NCBI GenBank assembly: GCA_019359615.1
Contig: JAHHHA010000023.1
Location: forward strand, 43,770 to 107,769
Source of the DNA: Cyanosarcina radialis HA8281-LM2
GTDB lineage: Bacteria; Cyanobacteriota; Cyanobacteriia; Cyanobacteriales; CCAP-1448
Reading direction: 5' to 3'
DNA: 64,000 nt
The notes under the pieces: model-generated
What the model saw: only the letters and a program-made list of their open reading frames with translations
Told to the model about the DNA's origin: nothing
Databases searched by the model: none
Translations under genes and position numbers: made by a program
Shown: piece by piece, positions 17,224-25,795 of the stretch
Layout: each line of letters starts with the position of its first letter
How positions within the stretch are numbered: position 1 is the stretch's first letter

Positions 17224-17955
17224 CTACCTTCGTCCGGTTGGCTGCCCTTCGGTCGTGGCAATCTCGCCTGCTTCCATCAATTGTTTGAAACGGTTGAGAT
17301 CGTCGCCGATTTGTTGTTCTGGTTCTTCGCCAAATAGCTTGGCAATGGTAGCTGTAACGGCTCCGCCTGGGAGATTGTATTCCATTACGACCTTCACTTC
17401 CGTGCCGCGATCGGCTGGTGCTGGTTGAAAGCGGACAAAACCAGAGTTTTCAATGTCTGCACCTTCGACTGAAGCCCAAGCAATTAAGTGGTTTTCGCGA
17501 TCGTTAACGATATCTGCATCCCATTCTACGCTGCCCCCCAAAGGAGCATTAGCAATCCAGTGAGAACGCCCCTGGTCGTATGCCTTGACGTATTTGACGT
17601 GTTTCATGAAGGTGGGCAGATTTTCTAAGTTGCGCCAGTAACGATAGAGTTCCTCGGCCGACTTGTTAATCGTCACCGTTTTTTCTACTCGAATCGACCC
17701 GCTGGTGCCCGTCTTTTCTTGAATTTGCTGTACGGCTTGTTGAGCTTGATGGATCGTGCTTTGTTTGGTCGCCCCCTGATAAATCAAGCCTCCACCTGCC
17801 AGAGCGGTTAAAATTCCTCTTAAAGAGCGTTGCTGCAAGCCCGTCAGCACCATAGTCCCGCCTCCAATCAGCGAAGCCCATCGTTCTAAGTCGCTAGCTT
17901 CGGAGTTCGTCGGTTGGTTTTGAGAGCGAGAATCTCTGGGGGTAATTTCTTCCAT
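17224..17955 (-). CDS. SRPBCC-family protein with hydrophobic N-terminus
   Basis: Residues 25-65 form a hydrophobic hairpin (LERWASLIGGGTMVLTGLQQ and GILTALAGGGLIYQG) like the DUF2892 membrane segment. Residues 95-235 form an SRPBCC (START-like) fold: VRFQPAPADRGTEVKVVMEY and a C-terminal helix PEQQIGDDLNRFKQLMEAGE. SRPBCC folds bind hydrophobic ligands, but no ligand can be assigned. I chose the ATG at 17953-17955, preceded by a good CAGGAGAT ribosome binding site; the upstream 15 codons are repeat-derived. Cyanobacterial homologues with this architecture are common. Confidence 0.8.
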   Translation of the reverse strand: MEEITPRDSRSQNQPTNSEASDLERWASLIGGGTMVLTGLQQRSLRGILTALAGGGLIYQGATKQSTIHQAQQAVQQIQEKTGTSGSIRVEKTVTINKSAEELYRYWRNLENLPTFMKHVKYVKAYDQGRSHWIANAPLGGSVEWDADIVNDRENHLIAWASVEGADIENSGFVRFQPAPADRGTEVKVVMEYNLPGGAVTATIAKLFGEEPEQQIGDDLNRFKQLMEAGEIATTEGQPTGRR

Positions 17956-18228
17956 TGCCTGATCTCCTGAATGATGAATGGGGCAGGGGGCATAGGGCAT
18001 GGGGCATAGGCGCTTCGCCCTCTCCGCCCTCTCGTTTTCGATCGCCCATCCTCATTGATAAACCGATCGATTGCTAATTTGCTCTTTCTCAAGACTGGTA
18101 TTCAATTTATTTGTCAGTCAATAAACTTGTTCGATGAGTTTTCCTAGAGGTAGAGGTCAAAAGGGCAGCAGTTTTTTTAGGATAACGGCCGTGGTAATTG
18201 ACGATACCTAAATCGGAGAATTGGTGAT

Positions 18229-18759
18229 ATGCCAGCTAAGGGTAAGAGCGACAAAAAAACTAAACAGCAAACCGCCAACGGTTCTGAGACTAAAGCAAAT
18301 AAGTCGGAAAACGGTTCTGCCAAGAAATCTGATAAATCTCAGTCAAAAGCAGAAAAATCATCTGCTGAGAAATCAACAGATAAAATTCCCAGTATCAAAT
18401 CTCTAACCAAAACACTTGAAGGTGATTTGACGACTGCCGATCCTGAAGCTGCCCTACAGCAGATTGAAGAGTGGGAAGCTGCACTCAAAGCTTCTGATGA
18501 TAAAGAAATAAAAGCGATCGCCAAAGAGTTCAAGAAATTGACAAAAATGGTGAAAGATGAAGCCTCAGAAGCTGAGTTTGCCGATCTATTCGTGGAACTG
18601 GGCGAACGAGTAAACGAAGCGGCTGATAGTGCCGACGAGGAAATTCAAGAGCAACTCCAAGAAATTGGCGATGCCCTCCTCGGTGCTGCCGACTATTTGG
18701 ATACGATCGAAGAAGAATATATTGATGAGGAAGAGGAAATAGAAGAGGAAGCAGAATAG
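18229..18759 (+). CDS. Charge-segregated protein of unknown function
   Basis: I do not recognise this 176-residue protein. Residues 1-55 are Lys/Ser/Ala-rich and disordered-looking (KSDKKTKQQTANGSETK). Residues 60-155 are predicted helical and acidic (AALQQIEEWEAALKASDDKE). The last 20 residues are almost entirely Glu, Asp and Ile (EEEYIDEEEEIEEEAE). The ATG is preceded by TTGGTGAT, a weak ribosome binding site. The basic head and acidic tail could bind nucleic acid and protein partners respectively, but this is speculation. It stands alone on the plus strand. Confidence 0.7.
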   Translation: MPAKGKSDKKTKQQTANGSETKANKSENGSAKKSDKSQSKAEKSSAEKSTDKIPSIKSLTKTLEGDLTTADPEAALQQIEEWEAALKASDDKEIKAIAKEFKKLTKMVKDEASEAEFADLFVELGERVNEAADSADEEIQEQLQEIGDALLGAADYLDTIEEEYIDEEEEIEEEAE

Positions 18760-18767
18760 CTAAGATG

Positions 18768-18838
18768 GTGCGTTAGGACGGATCGATCGATTTATGTCAG
18801 AACAAACGTTATTGCTGTCTAACGCACCCTACTTTATT
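18768..18838. repeat. Second copy of the GGTGCGTTA inverted repeat
   Basis: The unit runs from GATGGTGCGTTAGGACGG to TCTAACGCACCCTACTTTAT. It is clearly related to the reverse complement of the element at 1259-1372. It lies between two convergent genes and may serve as a bidirectional transcript end. Confidence 0.55.
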
Positions 18839-18864
18839 GAACTATTTTAGGTATGTCGATCCTG

Positions 18865-19617
18865 TTAATGAGTCAATCCACTAATAGATTCTAAGTAAGT
18901 TGCTAAACTCTCAGAACCACCAATTAACTTACCATCGATAAACACTTGAGGCACTGTAGCCGCTCCAGTAGCAGCACTAAGAGAGCGCATACTTACGTCT
19001 TTGCCCACATATACAGCTTCATAATCCAGGTCGCGCTCTTGTAACATCCCTTTAGCGCGAGCGCAGAACGGACAACCTTCTTTGGCAAACATAAATACTT
19101 GTTGGGGTTTGGTAGCTTGGGGGTTGATATACTTCAGCATGGTTTCTGCATCGGATACCTTGAAGGGATCGCCTGGTTCTTCTGGTTCGACAAACATCTT
19201 TTCGATCGTCCCATCTTTTACCAGCATCGAATAGCGCCACGATCGCTTGCCAAATCCCAAGTCTGATTTATCTACCAACATTCCCATGCCTTCGCTAAAT
19301 TGTCCGTTGCCATCGGGAATTAAAATTACGTTCTCGGCTTCTTGGTCTTTGGCCCATTCATTCATCACGAAGGCATCGTTCACAGACAGACAAACGATGC
19401 TGTCTACGCCGTTGGTCTTAAACACTTTCGCCAATTGGTTGTAGCCGGGAAGGTGCGTCGAGGAACAGGTGGGAGTAAACGCCCCAGGCAAAGAAAAGAC
19501 GATTACTGTCTTGCCAGCAAATAGCTCGTCTGTGGTGACATCTACCCACTGGTTATCCCGACGGGTGCGAAAAGTAACGTTAGGGATTTTTTGTCCTTCG
19601 CGATTCGGCAACATCAA
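18865..19617 (-). CDS. Peroxiredoxin-glutaredoxin fusion
   Basis: Residues 1-165 are a Prx5-type peroxiredoxin with the peroxidatic Cys in PGAFTPTCSSTHLPGY (about 51). Residues 172-250 are a glutaredoxin with CPFC active site (FAKEGCPFCARAKGML). This fused enzyme reduces hydrogen and alkyl peroxides with glutathione and supplies its own glutaredoxin. It is full length. AGGAGGT lies 8 bp before the first ATG, so I kept the tandem-ATG start at 19617. A TTGACA/TATGTT promoter-like pair lies just upstream. Confidence 0.95.
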   Translation of the reverse strand: MMLPNREGQKIPNVTFRTRRDNQWVDVTTDELFAGKTVIVFSLPGAFTPTCSSTHLPGYNQLAKVFKTNGVDSIVCLSVNDAFVMNEWAKDQEAENVILIPDGNGQFSEGMGMLVDKSDLGFGKRSWRYSMLVKDGTIEKMFVEPEEPGDPFKVSDAETMLKYINPQATKPQQVFMFAKEGCPFCARAKGMLQERDLDYEAVYVGKDVSMRSLSAATGAATVPQVFIDGKLIGGSESLATYLESISGLTH

Positions 19618-19647
19618 TATAACCTCCTAGATGAACTTATGTAAATA

Positions 19648-19677
19648 AACATATTCATAACGAGTATGGATTGTCAA
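19648..19677 (-). promoter_or_regulatory. Possible sigma-70-type promoter for the Prx-Grx gene
   Basis: On the minus strand TTGACA (19672-19677) is followed after 18 bp by TATGTT (19648-19653), about 31 bp before the start codon. The -35 is a perfect consensus match and the -10 is weak. Confidence 0.35.
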
Positions 19678-19849
19678 GTTTATAGTAGATTGTCAGTAGC
19701 GATCGCCAACTAACGGGCAAGATCGATCTCCAGAGTTATAATTGAGGTCATTCTAGATTTTACTGGCAACCCAAAAGTTATTCGGTTTCAGAGCTACTAG
19801 ATCGATCTACAGGGTTTTCATCATTCATAATTCATAATTCATCATTCAG

Positions 19850-21100
19850 ATGACTGCAACTCCTACATCTCCCGCTTCCCAATCGATCGCTACAGCTTCT
19901 TCTCAAATTCCCGATGCCTTCGGTAGATTTGGACGCTTCGGCGGCAAGTACGTCCCTGAAACTCTGATGCCAGCTTTGACCGAACTAGAAGCAGCATTCG
20001 ATCGATACCGCCAAGATCCAGCTTTTCAGCAAGAACTCCAACAACTGTTGCACGACTATGTAGGTAGAGCTACTCCCTTATACTTTGCCGAACGGCTCAC
20101 CTCTTTATATGCCAGACCGGATGGCACGGGACCGCAAATTTATCTGAAGCGTGAAGATCTCAACCACACGGGCGCTCACAAAATTAACAATGCTTTAGCA
20201 CAAGTGCTGTTAGCTAAGCGCATGGGCAAACAAAGAATCATTGCTGAAACTGGTGCGGGTCAACACGGCGTGGCTACTGCCACCGTTTGCGCCCGGTTTG
20301 GCTTAAACTGCATCATCTACATGGGCGTTCATGACATGGAACGCCAAGCCCTCAACGTTTTTCGGATGCGATTGATGGGAGCAGAAGTTCGACCTGTAGC
20401 AGCGGGGACGGGAACGCTGAAAGATGCCACCTCCGAGGCGATTCGAGACTGGGTAACAAATGTCGAAACTACCCACTATATCTTGGGTTCGGTGGCGGGG
20501 CCTCATCCTTACCCCATGCTAGTTCGAGAGTTTCAGGCAATTATCGGCAAAGAAACTCGCCGTCAAGCCCAAGAAAAATGGGGCGGACTGCCAGAGATTT
20601 TGTTAGCTTGCGTCGGTGGCGGTTCTAATGCGATCGGGTTGTTTTACGAGTTTATTAACGAGCCATCTGTTCGCATCATCGGCGTGGAAGCGGCTGGAGA
20701 AGGTATTGATAGCGGAAAACACGCGGCTACCCTCACTCAAGGAGAAGTTGGGGTGCTGCACGGGGCGATGAGTTATTTACTGCAAGATGATGACGGGCAA
20801 GTAGTAGAGGCACACTCGATTAGCGCCGGATTGGATTATCCAGGTGTAGGTCCAGAACACAGCTATCTCAAGGATATAGGTCGGGCTGAGTATTACAGCA
20901 TAACTGACAAAGAGGCTTTGGCAGCATTTCAACGCCTATCTCAATTAGAGGGAATTATTCCCGCTCTAGAAACCGCTCATGCGATCGCTTATCTCGAAAC
21001 CCTCTGCCCGCAATTAACTGGTAGTCCTCGCATTATTATTAATTGTTCCGGACGGGGCGATAAGGACGTGCAAACGGCAGCTAAGTTTTTCGAGCTTTAA
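19850..21100 (+). CDS. trpB: Tryptophan synthase beta chain
   Basis: TrpB joins indole to serine to make L-tryptophan using pyridoxal phosphate. The 416-residue protein has the PLP lysine in [18 protein letters not shown], the GGGSNAIG phosphate loop ([15 protein letters not shown]), the AETGAGQHG catalytic loop and the [16 protein letters not shown] segment. It is a TrpB1-type enzyme of normal length. As in other cyanobacteria it is not linked to trpA here. The first 25 residues (Ser/Thr/Ala-rich) are variable, so a start slightly downstream cannot be excluded. Confidence 0.97.
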   Translation: MTATPTSPASQSIATASSQIPDAFGRFGRFGGKYVPETLMPALTELEAAFDRYRQDPAFQQELQQLLHDYVGRATPLYFAERLTSLYARPDGTGPQIYLKREDLNHTGAHKINNALAQVLLAKRMGKQRIIAETGAGQHGVATATVCARFGLNCIIYMGVHDMERQALNVFRMRLMGAEVRPVAAGTGTLKDATSEAIRDWVTNVETTHYILGSVAGPHPYPMLVREFQAIIGKETRRQAQEKWGGLPEILLACVGGGSNAIGLFYEFINEPSVRIIGVEAAGEGIDSGKHAATLTQGEVGVLHGAMSYLLQDDDGQVVEAHSISAGLDYPGVGPEHSYLKDIGRAEYYSITDKEALAAFQRLSQLEGIIPALETAHAIAYLETLCPQLTGSPRIIINCSGRGDKDVQTAAKFFEL

Positions 21101-21346
21101 ATGGGTAATAGACCTCTAGCATAAATCCAAATTTTAGATGTATAACGCTTTCTTGACGGCAGATAAACGCAGATAAACCTTGTCCTGAGCCAAGCCGAAG
21201 GAGCAGATGTTTTTGATAAGTTATCGGCTGGTGCGTGAGGTCTTTAGTAGTACAACAACGAACCTTTTTGGAGTGCGATGCACGAGCTAGACTTGGCGGC
21301 GAATGATTTTCGTTTTTAAAATCGAGTTTGATATGAGGCAAAAAAT

Positions 21347-21811
21347 ATGACTCAAGATTTTGAGATCGATGAAACATTAGTCGTCCGCTATCACAAATGG
21401 TTGGGTATAAGTTTCACAGTGCTAGGAGGAATTAATACTTTCTTATGGATATGGTTGCTTTTACTTACTAAAAACTTTTCTTTAAATTTAATAACTGGCA
21501 TTATTATATTAACTGTAGGTATTTTATATCTAACAAAACCTTATTTTTCGATAGAAATTAATAAGACCTATATTTATAAAGAAAGTAATAAAATCTATTT
21601 TTATAATTTATTAGGCATGAAAATCAAGGAATATAGTTTCAATTCATGGCAAGATTTAACTGTAGAACAAAATAAAGTTTATCTGCAAGGTAACGATCGC
21701 GAAAAGAAATTACCGATCGTCAAATGGATGACCAACAAAGATGATTGGAAGATTTTAGAGTCAAGAATCAATAGGCAGGAAGAATTGCGTTGGCGTAAGC
21801 CTGTGCGGTAG
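21347..21811 (+). CDS. Small membrane protein of unknown function
   Basis: I do not recognise the family of this 154-residue protein. Two hydrophobic segments (about 19-41 and 46-65) are followed by a soluble domain of alternating strands (YFSIEINKTYIYKESNKIYF). The gene is noticeably more AT-rich than its neighbours, which may indicate transfer. The last codons (WRKPVR, stop) lie within a dispersed repeat (GCCTGTGCGGTAGCACGTAT) also found near 8200, so the original C-terminus may have been replaced. AGGC lies weakly before the ATG. Confidence 0.65.
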   Translation: MTQDFEIDETLVVRYHKWLGISFTVLGGINTFLWIWLLLLTKNFSLNLITGIIILTVGILYLTKPYFSIEINKTYIYKESNKIYFYNLLGMKIKEYSFNSWQDLTVEQNKVYLQGNDREKKLPIVKWMTNKDDWKILESRINRQEELRWRKPVR

Positions 21812-21867
21812 CACGTATCGCTCAATTAAATGCAGATCGATCGAGCGATCGTGCCTTACAAGAACGG

Positions 21868-21911
21868 GCTGTAGGTTGGGTTGACGTTAGGAAACCCAAC
21901 TAACCCAACCA
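21868..21911. repeat. TAGGTTGGGTT dispersed inverted repeat
   Basis: TAGGTTGGGTT is followed by its near-complement AACCCAACTAACCCAACC. Related short units occur at about 17150-17192, 41815-41855 and 42660-42690. These are non-coding palindromic repeats common in cyanobacterial intergenic DNA. Confidence 0.5.
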
Positions 21912-21920
21912 TAAATGCCT

Positions 21921-22412
21921 CTAAGTTGAAGCTTTTTTCCGGGCTGGTAAGAGTTCTTTGCTAGCAAGATATTCGTGCAGTTCGTGGGGTTTGAGGTGAC
22001 AAAGATCTTTAGCCAATTCAGTCATTTTCAAGTTTTTGGGGAAGACAGATCCCAAAGCCTCTCGCATAAATCCTAAGATTTGGGGTTCGGCAACTAAAAG
22101 TAGTTGTTGGACTTGATGAGATCGAGCTAAATCAGAGATTTTAGCAGCGATCGATTGGGCAAAACGACGCTCGAATTCGATCGAGTGGTTTTCCCGATGG
22201 TCGTCGTAACTATGGGCTTGACCGCCAGAACTTCGGTTGCGCCCGCTTCTTATATCCGCCCATAGATCTTGTCCTTGCATTTCTTTAGCAGAATTAGCCA
22301 AACCTTCATGTTCGGTCAAATGAGGACCTGAGTCACCAGGAAACTCGGCTGGTTCTAAAGTTAGAAATCTGGCTCTAGCGCCATCGATCGCTGCCACCAT
22401 ATATTTGCTCAT
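21921..22412 (-). CDS. Host-attachment-protein family member
   Basis: This 163-residue protein belongs to the family annotated as host attachment protein, a fold related to eRF1-like (baeRF) domains. It starts MSKYMVAAIDGARARFLTLE, has the central HRENHSIEFERRFAQSIAAK, and ends KMTELAKDLCHLKPHELHEY. The family name comes from an Agrobacterium study and says little about function in cyanobacteria. Similarity to eRF1-like folds suggests a ribosome- or RNA-related role, but this is uncertain. It is a single gene downstream of the taxis operon, 147 bp from its last gene. Confidence 0.8.
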   Translation of the reverse strand: MSKYMVAAIDGARARFLTLEPAEFPGDSGPHLTEHEGLANSAKEMQGQDLWADIRSGRNRSSGGQAHSYDDHRENHSIEFERRFAQSIAAKISDLARSHQVQQLLLVAEPQILGFMREALGSVFPKNLKMTELAKDLCHLKPHELHEYLASKELLPARKKAST

Positions 22413-22558
22413 ATTTATTCCCTCTTAGATCCTGATTTGCTTCGATCCTAGCAACGCTAGCTCGATCGCTAGATAATCTCAAGCAAAGCGTGACATCCTA
22501 GGCCGCGACGGTATCGGGTCTGACACGGCTATACGCCTACAACCTGGCAAAGCGGCCC

Positions 22559-25500
22559 TTAATCTACCAGTAAGGATTTAACCTTAACGAGTAGGTCGGC
22601 CGTAGAGAATCCCTTGGTGAGATAGTCTGTAGCTCCCAATCGTTTGGCTTCCTTGCTCCACTCTTCGGCAATCCGCGACGAGATCACGAGAATGGGGATA
22701 TCGATCCCAGCTTGCCGACAGCGATCGATTAAAGTAAAACCATCCATCACTGGCATTTCAATATCGGTCAGCATCAAGGCAGGTAGAGGATTATTTTGCA
22801 GCCAGTTCCAGGCTTCCTGACCGTCGGCGCAGGTATGGGTGGCGTAACCGTAAGTATTCAAACTAGATTCCAGCCGTCGTCGCATTAAGGCGGCATCGTC
22901 TACTACTAAAATGGTTTGACTCGACTGGCCGCGCTCTTTAGCTTCAGGCTCATCTACTGCGGGCAAAGGTTGAGGTGCTTCTGCCACTGCGGCTGTAGTC
23001 ATCGGCATTGCCGCAGGTATCGAACTAGCTGTCGGAGATGTCAGCAAATATTCTGCTAAAATCGTTGCTTCCACTACTGGAATCAAAGAACCATCGGGTT
23101 GCAAGCTCAATCCCATCAGCCCTGTAGGGGGAACTAAAGGAGATGGCAAAGATTCGATCAGCAATTCGGTTTGCCCTAATAATTCGTCAGCGAGAAACCA
23201 CATTTCTTGCTGGGTATTCCAAGAGCGAACTTTGATACAAATTGCCGTTTCTGAGAGCGGGTTCGTTCGAGGGCCTAAGTACCAGTAATCGCTCAGATCC
23301 ATTCCCGGTAGCGATCGATCCTCTGCTTCGATCGTCCAAGAACATAACGAGTTAGAACCATTAGCAGGAGTTGCTTTGAGGTTACTTAACAGCCCAGTAA
23401 TAGAAATATCTTCCGCCGGAATGGCCACCGAGCGATCGCCGACTTTGAGCAACACGCACGATACCAACAGGTGAGGGACCGGAAATTGCAGGTGAAAAGT
23501 AGCGCCTTGTTCGGGAACTGTATCCAAGCTCATCCTGCCACCTAAATCGGCAATCTGATTGGCAACGACATCCATGCCCACGCCTCGTCCCGAAATCTCG
23601 CTTACCGTGTCTCTAGAGCTAAAACCAGATTGACAAAGTACGCCCAAAAGTTCTGCTGGCGTGTTAGTGCTGGTTAAGGGCAAATTTTTACTCACGGCAC
23701 TTTGGTGGATCTTAGCCGCATCAATCCCGCGCCCGTCGTCTCGCACGTCGAGCAGGTAAGAATTACCGCGCCGCCTGAGCGTTAGGGTAATCGTGCCGAT
23801 TTCTGGCTTACCCAAAGCAAAGCGTTCGGGATAAGATTCTAAACCGTGGTCGTAGGCGTTGCGCAACAAGTGCAGCAAGGCCGGTTCTAATTTGGAGATC
23901 GTGCCAGCATCTAGCTCGATGTTTTCTCCTTGAACTATCAGACGTGCTGGTTTGTTATAACGGTTGCTGAGATCTCGAATAATCGCCCGCGCCCGGAAAC
24001 TGAGATTTTTAAACGGCACCAAGCGACTTTCTTCGACCGTGTTTTGCAACTTGAGAATGTTGCGGTCTAATCTTTGCAAGCTCTCTGTCGTCTGGAGAGC
24101 CGATTTCTCTGCTTCCGCTCCCAATTCTGAGAGGCGCAAGCTACTTTCTAGCAGGCGATTGATCGTCAGATATCCCTGTCGATAGCGTTCTACAGTCGGA
24201 TTGTCAGAAAGTTGAGGGTTTTTCCGGTTGAAGCTATCTAACAAGGCGTAGTCATCTTGAATTTGCCGCAAGCGGGTAATATATTGCACGCTTTCTTTAG
24301 CCAAAGCTACTAGCTTGACCAACTGAGACTGAAGTTCGTTAGAAAAACTTTGAGATGCCCGTGCTGCTAATAGAGTTTCTACCAAGTTTTGAGAAGTTTG
24401 GTCTAATCTGCCCAAAGGTACGGGAATTTGAACCTCGTTCTCTCGCTCCTCGATCGCTGGTTGACTTTCCTCAGAAGCTACTACCGATAATGGCAGATCT
24501 GCTCCTTCGATGATTGTCATTTCTGGATCGAGCCACGATTCTGTAAGATCGGGTTCGGATATAGTTGCATCTTCCGTAAATTCTACTGCCAGTAGCGATT
24601 CGTTAATCGCCGACAGAGCCTCGATCGTATCTAGATCGAATGTCAGTTCTGGTTCTACTTCTAGAACGGGTTGCGAGTCGTGGCTGGTGGATAATGACAA
24701 ATCCTCTTCTGCCCCTAGCGCCATCTGCTCTACGGCAGGTTCCGCAGCTAGATCGAGTTGTGTTTCGCTTGAGCCTGCTGCTGCACTTGCTGGCGACGAT
24801 GCTAACTTCCCGCCATTTTTGGCGCAATCTTTAAGTTGCTGCAAGTAGGACGGTAACTGAGAGTGCCAAAACTCAACGTCCCGATGCTGGCAGAACTCTT
24901 GGGTGCGGTTTAGAAGCTGCTGCCATCCTTCAGCTAACTCGATATCTCGACCGATTTGTTCTAGTTGCCCAGTAGTGCGTTTAGCCGTTTCAAATATTTC
25001 TAGCGGCACTTCTCCATCAGGTGGCAACTCTTCTAATGCCATTTCCAGATCTAGCACCACTAAGTCAAAACCTTGTTCGGCAAATTCTTGGTGCAATAGT
25101 TGCTGTTCGTTCCACTCTGGCAAGTAAAGCTGTTGGATCTGCGATCGCAATGTTTCCAGCCGTCGCACTGATGGTTGAACTGCTACTAGAGCCATATTGC
25201 CTCTAGTTTTAACCTCCAAGCTGCTAGCTAGCAATTCTCCGGCTTCGAGCAACTTTTGTCCCAACTGGCCGTCTGCTAAGGGTGGAGCGGGATCGAGATA
25301 GCGTAAATCTGAGAGCAAATCTTCTAAGGCTGTAGCTACGAGCAAAATCGCATCAGCAGCCACAGTGACCGCTCCACCTTTAATCGTATGAATGGCACGG
25401 TACATCTCTTGAATGTCGGCTGTCCAAGACTGAGGCTGGAGTCTTTGGGCCAGTTCGATGTAGTTTTGCAGATACATCTGAGTATCTACCTCAAACATCT

Positions 25501-25567
25501 GGCGCAGTTCTTGCTGTAACTGGGCTTCGACTAAATCGATGTCGGGTGAATCTTGATAGGCAGACAT
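22559..25567 (-). CDS. CheA-type hybrid histidine kinase (PixL/PilL-like)
   Basis: The 1002-residue protein is the kinase of a taxis pathway. It has an N-terminal HPt domain with the phospho-acceptor in YRAIHTIKGGAVTV (about 54) and an acidic linker. A dimerisation helix, a HATPase domain (LLHLLRNAYDHGLE; RDDGRGID; GRGVGMDVV), a CheW-like domain and a C-terminal receiver (MLTDIEMPVMDG) complete it. It is the last gene of the operon, as pixL is in Synechocystis. The leader between the upstream MCP and this start is a 190-bp minisatellite, with no good ribosome binding site visible. Confidence 0.93.
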   Translation of the reverse strand: MSAYQDSPDIDLVEAQLQQELRQMFEVDTQMYLQNYIELAQRLQPQSWTADIQEMYRAIHTIKGGAVTVAADAILLVATALEDLLSDLRYLDPAPPLADGQLGQKLLEAGELLASSLEVKTRGNMALVAVQPSVRRLETLRSQIQQLYLPEWNEQQLLHQEFAEQGFDLVVLDLEMALEELPPDGEVPLEIFETAKRTTGQLEQIGRDIELAEGWQQLLNRTQEFCQHRDVEFWHSQLPSYLQQLKDCAKNGGKLASSPASAAAGSSETQLDLAAEPAVEQMALGAEEDLSLSTSHDSQPVLEVEPELTFDLDTIEALSAINESLLAVEFTEDATISEPDLTESWLDPEMTIIEGADLPLSVVASEESQPAIEERENEVQIPVPLGRLDQTSQNLVETLLAARASQSFSNELQSQLVKLVALAKESVQYITRLRQIQDDYALLDSFNRKNPQLSDNPTVERYRQGYLTINRLLESSLRLSELGAEAEKSALQTTESLQRLDRNILKLQNTVEESRLVPFKNLSFRARAIIRDLSNRYNKPARLIVQGENIELDAGTISKLEPALLHLLRNAYDHGLESYPERFALGKPEIGTITLTLRRRGNSYLLDVRDDGRGIDAAKIHQSAVSKNLPLTSTNTPAELLGVLCQSGFSSRDTVSEISGRGVGMDVVANQIADLGGRMSLDTVPEQGATFHLQFPVPHLLVSCVLLKVGDRSVAIPAEDISITGLLSNLKATPANGSNSLCSWTIEAEDRSLPGMDLSDYWYLGPRTNPLSETAICIKVRSWNTQQEMWFLADELLGQTELLIESLPSPLVPPTGLMGLSLQPDGSLIPVVEATILAEYLLTSPTASSIPAAMPMTTAAVAEAPQPLPAVDEPEAKERGQSSQTILVVDDAALMRRRLESSLNTYGYATHTCADGQEAWNWLQNNPLPALMLTDIEMPVMDGFTLIDRCRQAGIDIPILVISSRIAEEWSKEAKRLGATDYLTKGFSTADLLVKVKSLLVD

Positions 25568-25570
25568 GGC

Positions 25571-25750
25571 GGGGGAGGGGGAGATGGGGAGATGGGGAGA
25601 TGGGGAGAGAGGGCGAGAGGGCGAGAGGGCGAGAGGGCGAGAGGGCGAGAGGGCGAGAGGGCGAGAGGGCGAGGGGGCGAGGGGGAGAATTTATTAGCTC
25701 CACACTCAACACTTAACACTCCACACTTCCTCCAGCACTCCACACTTCTT
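25571..25750. repeat. Octamer/heptamer minisatellite before the cheA-like gene
   Basis: AGATGGGG units (about three) run into seven perfect GCGAGAGG octamers (25613-25668) plus degenerate ones. These are followed by CACACTTC/CACTCCA heptamer-like units. It is the inverse of the composite in the fabF leader. It begins 4 bp from the cheA-like start codon, so it forms the translation leader of that gene. All frames are open through it, which creates spurious reading frames on both strands. Confidence 0.85.
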
Positions 25751-25795
25751 ACTTCTTCAACTTCTACACTTCTATACTCCTAAACTCCTGAACTT

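Noticed and set aside
25571..25750. Tandem repeats that might be a CRISPR array
   Set aside because: The units are 8 bp and contiguous with no spacers, and no cas genes are present. It is a minisatellite.
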